Shown here: positions 1-5,944 of the stretch, in pieces
Position numbering within the stretch: position 1 is the first letter of the stretch
Layout of the letters: each line of letters opens with the position of its first letter
From: a virus
Strand: one strand, 5' to 3'
DNA: 51,659 nucleotides
IMG/VR virus record: IMGVR_UViG_3300050821_014022
Coordinates: 1-51,659 of that record
Position numbers and translations under genes: made by a program
The notes under the pieces: model-generated
Seen by the model: the letters and a program-made list of their open reading frames with translations, nothing else
Told to the model about the DNA's origin: nothing
Databases searched by the model: none

Positions 1-138
1 GTCTGGCGCTCCCGTCCCTCCACCGTGGCGCTTCAGCCACAAACCTCCAGAAAATCTGCCACCAAGCCACTAACCTATTGAAACTACAAAACTTACCTGT
101 GTCAGACCCTATCGCACAGGTGCAGGCGGCGAGCCCGC
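1..138. repeat. Left copy of a ~138-bp imperfect direct repeat
   Basis: This stretch aligns along its whole length, in the same orientation, with 51521-51659. Bases 32-59 are identical in both copies (28 bp, beginning TTCAGCCACAAACC). The rest differs by scattered substitutions and a one-base length change. The two copies bound the whole phage-like element. They could be attachment-site flanks left by integration, or two members of a host repeat family; the divergence outside the 28-bp block argues that only the block, if anything, is a crossover core. Confidence 0.75.
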
Positions 139-245
139 TGAGGGTGAAATCCGCGGAAGGACCCGTAACTCCTTCAGAATGAGCAAGATGCGGTACAACC
201 CCAGGCAACCCAGCCCGGTCGTCAGGGTACGCCAAGCACCGTCCT
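120..245 (+). other. Possible group II intron 5' fragment (speculative)
   Basis: From base 120 the sequence begins GTGCAGGCGGCGAGCCC, an imperfect hairpin (GCAGGC/GCCCGC around GGCGA), and continues with GGGTGAAATCC. Group II introns often begin GUGYG, carry a short first stem with a GGCGAGCC-like loop, and then a GGUGAAA-type segment. No reverse transcriptase or domain V is found here, so at best this is a truncated copy. The right repeat carries the same start with a perfect stem at 51641-51659 and runs off the window. Confidence 0.2.
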
Positions 246-267
246 ATTAGAATCAGTTGGTTACGGT

Positions 268-948
268 TTATCCCCCAAGAATTTGACACGGGCTCGAGTC
301 TGTGCGCGGACGCTGACGCTTGGCCGCACTGATAGCTGCGTTGCGCCGGCGCAATGCTTCCGGGTCCTGTGAGACTCGTCGCAGCGCGGCAATCGACGTC
401 GGTCCCGGCTTCGCGTATCGAGCCTCGGGGCGCTTGCCATCGGCAATCCTCCGCAGCTTGGGAACAACGCGCTCCCGGAGCGCATACGCGTTTCGCCTGG
501 TGCGCCCCAGTATCGCGCCGGCCTCTTGGACCTCGTAACCCTTGAGCATCAGGCGGCAGTACTCCACCTCCACAGCGATCTCAGCCTCTGCGATCTTGCG
601 CTTCTTGACTTCCTGCCCGCGCAGTAAAGGAGCAAGCGAGTCCAGATTGCGTAAGATCGCGTCCGCCATACTTGTCTTAGCCGCAAAGAGTTCGTCAACC
701 TTGGCACATAGCGGGAATGTATCCCGGCTCGGACGCAGCCATGCTCGAATCCACATGCACACGCCCTTCCTCGCCGCGCCGAAGTAGTAGCCACGATCCT
801 TGTCGAGCCCGCGCCTTGAAGCGAGCAGAATCGCCAGCGCTGCCTCCTGGCGAGCGTCCTCGCGATCGGGCGGCCACCATGAATTCCCTCGCCTCATGAC
901 GACGCTCACTGCATGCTCGGCGATGGAGTAAATATGCTCCGCATCCAC
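268..948 (-). CDS. Sigma-70-like factor, divergent
   Basis: This 226-residue protein looks like a small sigma-like transcription factor. Near its N-terminus is an acidic-aromatic helix (DREDARQEAALAILLASR) resembling sigma region 2. Towards the C-terminus, LKGYEVQEAGAILGRTRRN looks like the region 4 helix-turn-helix, followed by a basic tail. The GTG start at 948 is chosen because GGGAGG sits 6 bases upstream and the upstream gene stops only one base away, implying a coupled pair. A longer ATG start at 1017 exists but would overlap that gene. It could direct phage promoters. Similarity to sigma factors is by eye only. Confidence 0.6.
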   Translation of the reverse strand: MDAEHIYSIAEHAVSVVMRRGNSWWPPDREDARQEAALAILLASRRGLDKDRGYYFGAARKGVCMWIRAWLRPSRDTFPLCAKVDELFAAKTSMADAILRNLDSLAPLLRGQEVKKRKIAEAEIAVEVEYCRLMLKGYEVQEAGAILGRTRRNAYALRERVVPKLRRIADGKRPEARYAKPGPTSIAALRRVSQDPEALRRRNAAISAAKRQRPRTDSSPCQILGG

Positions 949-949
949 G

Positions 950-1210
950 CTACGCCTCCCAATGCTGACCCAGGAAAGTGACGCCGCCAGGCATGCAGGC
1001 AAGCACCGCAATGGCATCGATCAACTGTGCCATCATGTCCGCAGTCTCTCCCTTTTTCTTTGAAGTGTACTGCAAGATATCCCCTTTCGCGCCGAGGACG
1101 GGCGCGAATTCCCGGCAGCGCCGCAAGTCGAAATCCGAAGGGCCGTTGCGGCTCTTGATCTCATGAACACGGAGTGGAACCCCAACCTCGAGAGCCAATA
1201 GTAAGTGCAT
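950..1210 (-). CDS. Small hypothetical protein upstream of the sigma-like gene
   Basis: I do not recognise this 86-residue protein. It contains VHEIKSRNGPSDFDLRR, with an E-x-K spacing seen in some small nucleases, but no other nuclease residues can be assigned. The start at 1210 is preferred over 1222 because GGAG lies six bases upstream of it. It ends one base before the GTG of the sigma-like gene, so the two are almost certainly co-translated. Confidence 0.5.
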   Translation of the reverse strand: MHLLLALEVGVPLRVHEIKSRNGPSDFDLRRCREFAPVLGAKGDILQYTSKKKGETADMMAQLIDAIAVLACMPGGVTFLGQHWEA

Positions 1211-1291
1211 TGCCCGCTCCATGGGGAACAGATTACCGCACGGCTGTGCGGCCGCCGGCGGTGCTGTCGACGTCAGTTATACCCGCTGCTA

Positions 1292-1320
1292 TTGCGTATA
1301 TGCACAGGCGTATATAAAAT
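1292..1320 (+). promoter_or_regulatory. Candidate promoter with 8-bp direct repeats
   Basis: TTGCGT at 1292-1297 and TAAAAT at 1315-1320 are separated by 17 bases and precede the BrnA-like gene. GCGTATAT occurs twice (1294-1301 and 1308-1315), spaced 14 bases start to start, overlapping both promoter elements. This is where an autoregulating antitoxin would bind. The assignment is by consensus only. Confidence 0.4.
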
Positions 1321-1370
1321 TCTGGATAGGCACAGTATGCGATTCGTTTGGGCCTATGAGAAAAGCATCC

Positions 1371-1640
1371 ATGAAGACCAGAACGATTAAGATCAGCGCG
1401 AAGACGCGCAAACTGTACGAACGGAGAGACCAGAGCCTAGATCATGGCGATGTACCGCAGCTATCGGCGGATGAATGGGCGAAGGCGACAGTCGGGAAAT
1501 TTTACCGGCCGATCAAGACTTCGATCAGCTTGCGCATCGACAATGACGTCCTCGCCTGGCTGAAATCCAAAGGCGATGGATATCAGAGCCGCATCAATTC
1601 GATGCTGCGTGAAGGTATGGAAGCTGATCGGAGTAAATGA
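1371..1640 (+). CDS. BrnA-like antitoxin, without a visible BrnT
   Basis: The 89-residue product matches the architecture of BrnA antitoxins. A linker with LSADEWAKATVGKFYRP is followed by the RHH core TSISLRIDNDVLAWLKSKG, then YQSRINSMLREGM. BrnA normally neutralises the RNase BrnT, which is encoded just upstream, and represses their shared promoter. Here the upstream ~150 bases hold no BrnT gene and the next gene upstream is on the other strand. The start could be 1356 or 1371; neither has a strong ribosome-binding site. Family assignment is fairly secure; the function of an orphan copy is unknown (repressor, or protection against a host BrnT). Confidence 0.7.
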   Translation: MKTRTIKISAKTRKLYERRDQSLDHGDVPQLSADEWAKATVGKFYRPIKTSISLRIDNDVLAWLKSKGDGYQSRINSMLREGMEADRSK

Positions 1641-1683
1641 GGGCGCGCGCTCGCCACGAGAGCATGGAAAGACATATAGAACC

Positions 1684-2091
1684 GTGAAAGGAACAGTGCC
1701 AGACCTTCCGCCACTTCAGAAGCTTCTTTCGCAGCTCGGGTTGACAAAATCCTTACAGAAGATAAAGTTTGGAGGCGTCGTGGGGAAACAAACCTTATTG
1801 GGCGTCGTTGGCGCCATTGTGCTTGGCTTCATGGCGTGGAGGGCTGATGCAAAAGACGCATGGATTTTCGGGGTTTGCGCGCTCGCGCTAATTCTTGTGA
1901 TTGCATTTCTCAACTTTCGATTTGCGGACGCGCACCCAGCAGAGGCGATGCTTGAGGGGGCTGAGATGCTCGCTCTCCAGCATCAAGTCCTCGCTGCCAA
2001 ATCAATCGAAGCCCCGAAGGACTCCCCTGTCATCCCTGATCCAGCAGGGAAACCACCAGACCCAAATCCGCCTGAGGCGGTGGATCAATAA
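1684..2091 (+). CDS. Two-TM membrane protein with proline-rich tail
   Basis: The 135-residue product has two hydrophobic segments (around TLLGVVGAIVLGFMAW and FGVCALALILVIAFL) separated by a short charged loop. A Pro/Asp-rich soluble C-terminus ends in NPPEAVDQ. The GTG at 1684 is the likely start because it gives the membrane protein without the odd out-of-frame N-terminus; GTG 1696 is another option. Its stop directly abuts the ATG of the next gene, so they form a two-gene unit. It might be a holin-like or conflict-system membrane protein; I cannot tell which. Confidence 0.55.
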   Translation: MKGTVPDLPPLQKLLSQLGLTKSLQKIKFGGVVGKQTLLGVVGAIVLGFMAWRADAKDAWIFGVCALALILVIAFLNFRFADAHPAEAMLEGAEMLALQHQVLAAKSIEAPKDSPVIPDPAGKPPDPNPPEAVDQ

Positions 2092-2373
2092 ATGGCATCA
2101 CCGCGCTTTATACATGTCGGCTTTAACTTTACGGGAGTAGCCCCCATTGCGGAACTTGAGAAGGTCTTCGGAAGCTCAATAGACTGGCTGCGATACGAGA
2201 ACCATTGTTGGTTGTTGTATTCGACCACTGAATTGAGCATCTGGCGAGACCGAATTCACAACTGTCCGGGAATACTTCCAGCCGACAGTTTTTTCCTGAG
2301 CGAATTCTCCGAATCCTCCTATACGGGATATATGCACAAGTGGGTCTGGGACTGGCTCTCAAAAAGCCGCTAG
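2092..2373 (+). CDS. Small protein, SinR-like family candidate
   Basis: This 93-residue protein begins at the base after the upstream stop codon. Its layout resembles the small SinR-like proteins with a Cas2-type ferredoxin-like fold: an N-terminal strand, a helix, a central NHCWLLYSTTELSIWRDRI strand-helix unit, then DSFFLSE and a W-rich end (HKWVWDWL). Family assignment is by pattern only. Pairing with a membrane protein suggests the two act together. Confidence 0.5.
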   Translation: MASPRFIHVGFNFTGVAPIAELEKVFGSSIDWLRYENHCWLLYSTTELSIWRDRIHNCPGILPADSFFLSEFSESSYTGYMHKWVWDWLSKSR

Positions 2374-2527
2374 GTTTCGCAAGGTAGAATGATCGTTGCC
2401 AGATGGCCTGCCGGTCGTGCCGGCGCCGGAGCAGCGGACGCTGCGGAGTGTTCGCCGCGGTAAGGGCGCGGGTCGCCGGCCGGACGAACCTAGCGCGCCG
2501 TACAGGCCAAAAACGGGAGGATTTCGA

Positions 2528-2731
2528 ATGCAGGCCGAATTCACGCATGCCGGGAAACTCCATCGCTTTGAGGTCAGCGCGCCGGGGCAGGAATTGCCAG
2601 CGGCACTGGACCTCACCAGCCGCGCATGCGCGAAGAGCCCGATGATCCGCTTCAACCTGGCCTTCGACCACGTGGACGTCGCGCGCGGGGTCGCCGTCTA
2701 CCAGGTGATGGCATTTACGGCCGCGAGTTGA
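2528..2731 (+). CDS. Small hypothetical protein
   Basis: A 67-residue protein starts at an ATG preceded by a textbook GGGAGG seven bases upstream, which decides the start inside a longer open frame. It includes FEVSAPGQELPAALDL and ends in VYQVMAFTAAS. No domain is recognised. The ~220 bases after it (2732-2953) hold no gene I can support. Confidence 0.5.
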   Translation: MQAEFTHAGKLHRFEVSAPGQELPAALDLTSRACAKSPMIRFNLAFDHVDVARGVAVYQVMAFTAAS

Positions 2732-2953
2732 AGGCGGGACCCGGAGCGGGGGATCTCCTGGGCGTGCTTGCGGATGGTGTTGCGGCGGATCTGGGGATTT
2801 TGGCAGGGAATTTGGGGCGGGAACGTCGCGGCGACCTCCGGTGGTAGAAGGCCACCGCGAAACACAGCCTCGCGATGCACAGGGGCAAATCCGCACGACC
2901 GCGAGACACCTGATTGTAAGGCAAGCCCGGAATCCTGACAAGGGGGGAAACGC

Positions 2954-3316
2954 TCAAGGCTCCTTCCCCCGCTTCAGCACTTGATGTATGTACTGCCTTG
3001 AGACTCCATGTTGATCAGCGATCTCTTGAAATGAGGAGCCGGTAGCTCTGGCCTGGAGGAGCGCTGACAAAAGAGAATCCCACTTGGACGTACGCTTTTT
3101 CTTGTGCGGTTTCCGCGGCTCGTGGCGTTGTTCCTTAGTCCGATGCTGTGGACAGTAGATGCGGGCGACTGCGCCTCGCCGATTCTCCCCTACTCGCCAG
3201 CCGCGGCTTCTGGCTTCGTATGGAGTTTCCCAACGAGAACCAGTAAAGCTAAACAGACTCTTACATCCGGGAAAATCACAAGCGACGATAATCTGCAAAC
3301 AGTGTCTTAGATCCAT
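2954..3316 (-). CDS. Small zinc-finger/HTH DNA-binding protein
   Basis: This 120-residue protein combines a zinc-finger-like N-terminus (CDFPGCKSLF, later YCPQH) with a basic linker (HKKKRTSKW) and a C-terminal helix-turn-helix (SSFQEIADQHGVSRQYIHQVL). It probably binds DNA as a phage regulator. The start at 3316 is set by GGAGG six bases upstream. It is the last gene of a leftward operon that begins near 4689. Confidence 0.65.
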   Translation of the reverse strand: MDLRHCLQIIVACDFPGCKSLFSFTGSRWETPYEARSRGWRVGENRRGAVARIYCPQHRTKEQRHEPRKPHKKKRTSKWDSLLSALLQARATGSSFQEIADQHGVSRQYIHQVLKRGKEP

Positions 3317-3329
3317 CGTCAGCCTCCGC

Positions 3330-3551
3330 TCATGCGTCCGAACTCTCGCGTTGCCGGTAACCCGCGATGATCGGCGCCAGCGCTTCCAACAGCCGCTGCT
3401 CTTGCTTGGTGAGCGAACCTGGATCCTTCTGCTCGAGAATGCGGAAAGATCGGGCAATCACGAATTCGTAGACGCTCATGACACGTCCATTCTGATGGAA
3501 CGCGGGCCGGTGCGCCGGCCAGTAGCCGATCGGCGCGGGCAGCACGTTCAC
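3330..3551 (-). CDS. Small hypothetical phage protein
   Basis: The 73-residue product shows MSVYEFVIARSFRILEQK and a helical C-terminus (LTKQEQRLLEALAPIIAGY). The ATG at 3551 overlaps the stop of the upstream gene as ATGA, which supports this start over the internal Met at 3479. Function unknown; it belongs to the coupled leftward operon. Confidence 0.5.
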   Translation of the reverse strand: MNVLPAPIGYWPAHRPAFHQNGRVMSVYEFVIARSFRILEQKDPGSLTKQEQRLLEALAPIIAGYRQRESSDA

Positions 3552-3799
3552 AGGTCCACTTCGATCGGCATCACCATGCCCGATGGATCGGTGCCGAAAC
3601 GGAAGAAGCGCTGGTTGGGATCGGGCTCGTCCAGGAATTCAAACTCGATGTAGTGCAGCCGATGTTCGGCCATCGCTTTGGCATGCCGCTCCGCGACATC
3701 CGGCAACAGTTTCTCGAGGTCGGTATCGGCGATCAGGACGCGATCTTCAAACTGGACCTTGCCCGCAGCATATCCGCGGATGACAACGCGAATGATCAT
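3548..3799 (-). CDS. Small hypothetical phage protein
   Basis: An 83-residue protein starting MIIRVVIRGYAAGKVQFED, with an acidic C-terminal half (YIEFEFLDEPDPNQRFF) ending in PIEVDL. It overlaps both neighbours by four bases (ATGA), so translation is coupled in both directions. The start at 3799 is chosen for that overlap. No domain recognised. Confidence 0.55.
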   Translation of the reverse strand: MIIRVVIRGYAAGKVQFEDRVLIADTDLEKLLPDVAERHAKAMAEHRLHYIEFEFLDEPDPNQRFFRFGTDPSGMVMPIEVDL

Positions 3800-4080
3800 A
3801 ACGGGTCCACTCCGAAATCCACAGCCAGCGTGATCCAGACTTCGATACCTCGCCGGGTGTTCAACTGGCGAACTCCTTTGCGCAACCACGCCAGTTCAGC
3901 GCGGCCGGAATCCTGAAGGTGCGGGTTATCATCCCAGACCGGGGAATCGATCCACTGGCGCAGGTATGCCGCGATCAGCGCGATGTCGTCAGCGGAAAGA
4001 TCGGCGCCATTGAGATACCGCGCCACGGCCGGGCGCAGCTTGCCGCCGGTTTCATCCATCCAGTAGTCGGGCGCGCTCAT
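3796..4080 (-). CDS. Small hypothetical phage protein
   Basis: The 94-residue protein carries LRPAVARYLNGADLSADDI followed by AAYLRQWIDSPVWDDNP and a C-terminal segment ending in AVDFGVDPL. This looks like a compact helical protein of the kind found in phage early operons. The start at 4080 is set by an ATGA overlap with the upstream RHH gene; the longer start at 4101 would run into that gene. Confidence 0.55.
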   Translation of the reverse strand: MSAPDYWMDETGGKLRPAVARYLNGADLSADDIALIAAYLRQWIDSPVWDDNPHLQDSGRAELAWLRKGVRQLNTRRGIEVWITLAVDFGVDPL

Positions 4081-4262
4081 GCCTTGATCTTCCTCAACCA
4101 TATTCTCAGAGCTTCGATAATTGCCTGATTTTGAGAGATCCGCAACCTGAATGCCGCCACCCTGAGTTGCTCGTACAAGTCCGATTCAAGCCGCGCGGTG
4201 ACTTCTTTCCTTTTTGGGTTGTCTGGCGCCAGACAACCTTTTTCGGTGCGGCTGCTAATCAT
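4077..4262 (-). CDS. Ribbon-helix-helix DNA-binding protein
   Basis: In this 61-residue protein, RKEVTARLESDLYEQLRVAA has the alternating pattern of an RHH strand plus first helix. NQAIIEALRIWLRK then forms the second helix, as in CopG/Arc-type repressors. It overlaps neighbours on both sides by four bases. A perfect 22-bp palindrome lies inside its 5' coding region and is a candidate site for its own product. Confidence 0.65.
   Translation of the reverse strand: MISSRTEKGCLAPDNPKRKEVTARLESDLYEQLRVAAFRLRISQNQAIIEALRIWLRKIKA
4217..4238. promoter_or_regulatory. Perfect 22-bp palindrome, candidate operator
   Basis: GGTTGTCTGGC is followed immediately by its exact reverse complement, with no spacer. 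The palindrome lies within codons of the RHH gene that starts at 4262 and about 480 bases downstream of the operon promoter. It could be an internal operator or an RNA hairpin affecting translation. Confidence 0.5.
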
Positions 4263-4462
4263 GGCACGCGCGCCACGCAGCGCCGGTGCATGAGCACGCC
4301 CCGATAGGGCTTACCGTCCTCCATCTTTTTGGTTTCGCCGCAGTTCGATGGCACCAGGAAGCAGAGGTCACCCGCTGCCAGCGGCTGGACGCACAGCAGA
4401 CAGGTGCCTCGTTCCTGGTTGACTACGACTTTAGTGTAAAGGGCGGTTTCGGCTGCTGTCAT
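4259..4462 (-). CDS. Small zinc-binding protein
   Basis: The 67-residue product has CLLC, then LCFLVPSNCGE, and a C-terminal LMHRRC, giving a C-x2-C...H-x2-C zinc-binding pattern of the type seen in small phage proteins that sit on DNA or other proteins. Four-base overlaps couple it to both neighbours. Role unknown. Confidence 0.55.
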   Translation of the reverse strand: MTAAETALYTKVVVNQERGTCLLCVQPLAAGDLCFLVPSNCGETKKMEDGKPYRGVLMHRRCVARVP

Positions 4463-4689
4463 TTTCGTGCTTGCTCCAAATACCGGCGGACGTGGGTTTC
4501 AGTATCGGACTGCCGGATGGCGGCCGCCAGGGCAGCGCCGGCCGCTTCCTGCTCCGTGGGATATCGTTTGCCGCCCACTGTTGTATGAAGCTGCAGGTCC
4601 GCGGCGTCGTACTCACCAAGCACGGACAGGCCGGCCTTGTAAGCGCCCTCGCCGGCGACTTGTACCGTCTGGATCAGAATTGTCATCAT
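4459..4689 (-). CDS. First gene of the leftward accessory operon, hypothetical
   Basis: A 76-residue protein beginning MMTILIQTVQVAGEGAYKAG. GGKRYPTEQEAAGAALAAA and a basic helical end follow. AGGA lies three bases before the first ATG and six before the second (4686), so the second may be the real start. It is directly downstream of the candidate promoter at 4710-4738 and heads seven tightly overlapping genes. Function unknown. Confidence 0.55.
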   Translation of the reverse strand: MMTILIQTVQVAGEGAYKAGLSVLGEYDAADLQLHTTVGGKRYPTEQEAAGAALAAAIRQSDTETHVRRYLEQARK

Positions 4690-4709
4690 GATTCCTAGTG
4701 GTCAGAGTA

Positions 4710-4738
4710 CGAATATCATTTGGCTCTGTCGGTGTCAA
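4710..4738 (-). promoter_or_regulatory. Candidate sigma-70 promoter for the 4689-2954 operon
   Basis: On the minus strand, TTGACA (4733-4738) is a perfect -35 box. Seventeen bases later, TATTCG (4710-4715) is a weaker -10 box. It faces left into seven coupled small genes and lies back-to-back with the rightward SLATT-like gene. Confidence 0.5.
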
Positions 4739-4770
4739 GAAACCGTTAAAATAGTAGTGCGGCGCCTCGC

Positions 4771-5244
4771 ATGTTGACAGAAGAGCAAACAAATCGGGTT
4801 TGGGAAAAGATGCTCTCGGCCCGTGTGCGGTCGCTGTACTTCGGCAATCTGGCGGCGCGTTATACGGCCCGCAAGCAGCTAATAACCGGGCTCTCGTTCG
4901 TTCTCTCCTCTGGAGCAGCCGCCACAGCCCTGGCGAGAATGCCGGTTTGGGTGACATCGACGTCTGCAGTCCTCGCCGCGATCCTGACTGCCTACTCCAT
5001 GGCCGTTGGCCTTGACAAGGCTGCTCCGCAAATGGCGAAGTTGCACCATGAATGGAATCAGCTGGACGCCGACTATCATCGGCTCTGGGTTCACTGGTAC
5101 GAAGACGAAGCCGAAAAGACGTTTGAGGAATTGCAACGCCGCGGCGCCGATGTATCGGAAATAGGCACGGGCGCCCCTTTCGACGAGAAACTGATGGCGA
5201 AGTGGGAAGACTGGGTGCTATTGGCTGAGTACGGTCGCGCATGA
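4771..5244 (+). CDS. SLATT-like two-TM membrane protein
   Basis: This 157-residue protein has a short N-terminal helix and two TM segments (near GLSFVLSSGAAATALA and STSAVLAAILTAYSMAVG). A long charged helix follows (HHEWNQLDADYHRLWVHWY). That order matches SLATT-type small effectors, which accompany nucleotide-signalling conflict systems and are thought to perturb membranes. No SMODS or SLOG partner is encoded nearby, so an alternative is a holin-like or superinfection-exclusion protein. Its stop overlaps the next start as ATGA. Confidence 0.55.
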   Translation: MLTEEQTNRVWEKMLSARVRSLYFGNLAARYTARKQLITGLSFVLSSGAAATALARMPVWVTSTSAVLAAILTAYSMAVGLDKAAPQMAKLHHEWNQLDADYHRLWVHWYEDEAEKTFEELQRRGADVSEIGTGAPFDEKLMAKWEDWVLLAEYGRA

Positions 5245-5348
5245 GCCTTCCAGATGAGTTCAAGGGCGACTGGCCTCCGATGCCGAAGCCGATCCCACCG
5301 CCGCCTCGTCCACCGCCGCCGCCTCCATCACCGCCTCCGAAGAGATAG
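5241..5348 (+). CDS. 35-residue proline-rich microprotein
   Basis: ATG at 5241 overlaps the SLATT-like stop (ATGA). The frame encodes MSLPDEFKGDWPPMPKPIP followed by runs of proline broken by single residues, ending PPPKR. The four-base overlap and distinctive composition make it a likely real peptide. Polyproline could bind SH3-like or membrane partners, or stall ribosomes unless EF-P is present. It is antisense to the end of the gene at 5260-5547. Confidence 0.5.
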   Translation: MSLPDEFKGDWPPMPKPIPPPPRPPPPPPSPPPKR

Positions 5349-5547
5349 CCTGCGCGAAAGCGCACCGTTTACTGCGCACGATCGCCACCCAGCCAGAGCC
5401 TTCGCAGGGGCACAGGGCGCCGCCAACACAACTATTGCGCCAGGCCACGCCGGGACATTCTTCGATCGCGACTCCGCAGTAGCGGCAGGCGAAAACTTCT
5501 GCGCGGATGCGGCGGCCGGGCCGATGCCAGCAGTAGGCGAAGGTCAT
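5260..5547 (-). CDS. Small zinc-ribbon protein
   Basis: This 95-residue protein opens MTFAYCWHRPG and has FACRYCG, then ECPGV, NSCVGG and CPCEGSGW, a cysteine pattern for one or two zinc sites. The start at 5547 lies four bases after the upstream stop; the TAAGG containing that stop serves as ribosome-binding site. The last ~90 bases overlap the proline-rich microprotein on the other strand. Confidence 0.5.
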   Translation of the reverse strand: MTFAYCWHRPGRRIRAEVFACRYCGVAIEECPGVAWRNSCVGGALCPCEGSGWVAIVRSKRCAFAQAISSEAVMEAAAVDEAAVGSASASEASRP

Positions 5548-5551
5548 AGCC

Positions 5552-5944
5552 TTACTTGCCTCCGCGACATGTGCAGGCTGCGGCGAACTCCGATTCGTAG
5601 GGCGCGAGTCCCGGCAAGGCCACTTTGCGAACAATCGTCACGAAACCGGAACCGTGACACAGTTCGCAATCGGCGTTGCCTACACTTGCGTGAGCGCTAT
5701 GACGTTTGGCGCCTGCGCGTTGAATCAACTCTGCCGGCGTGGGGCAGGCGGTCGCGGTATCGACCACGTCGCTGATCAGATGGGTGATGAAATCTCCATC
5801 GGTTTCGGAAATCCGGCGAAGCGCCCGCCGGATCTCCTGCTTGCCGGCGGGTAAGTGCGGAAACTTTGCCAAACTGCTCATCCGCTCAATCTGGCCGTCA
5901 TAGAACGGCTCATCAAGCTGCCTGTTCGGTTTTGATCTTTTCAC
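5552..5944 (-). CDS. Zinc-finger protein downstream of the replication initiator
   Basis: The 130-residue protein has a helical N-terminal half (AGKQEIRRALRRISETDGDF) and a C-terminal CELCHGSGF...CTC motif resembling half of a DnaJ-type zinc finger. The GTG start at 5944 is supported by GGAGG six bases upstream, inside the end of the initiator gene (32-base overlap). Its place suggests helper work in replication, perhaps loading a host helicase. That role is inferred from position only. Confidence 0.55.
   Translation of the reverse strand: MKRSKPNRQLDEPFYDGQIERMSSLAKFPHLPAGKQEIRRALRRISETDGDFITHLISDVVDTATACPTPAELIQRAGAKRHSAHASVGNADCELCHGSGFVTIVRKVALPGLAPYESEFAAACTCRGGK

Noticed and set aside
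2698-2880. A leftward 60-codon frame with a faint HTH look (NPQIRRNTIRKHAQEI)
   Set aside because: No ribosome-binding site, overlaps the supported gene at 2528-2731, and the similarity is too short to trust.
2129-2941. A 270-codon leftward open frame
   Set aside because: It overlaps two rightward genes with better start signals and reads as Arg/Pro/Ser-rich noise.
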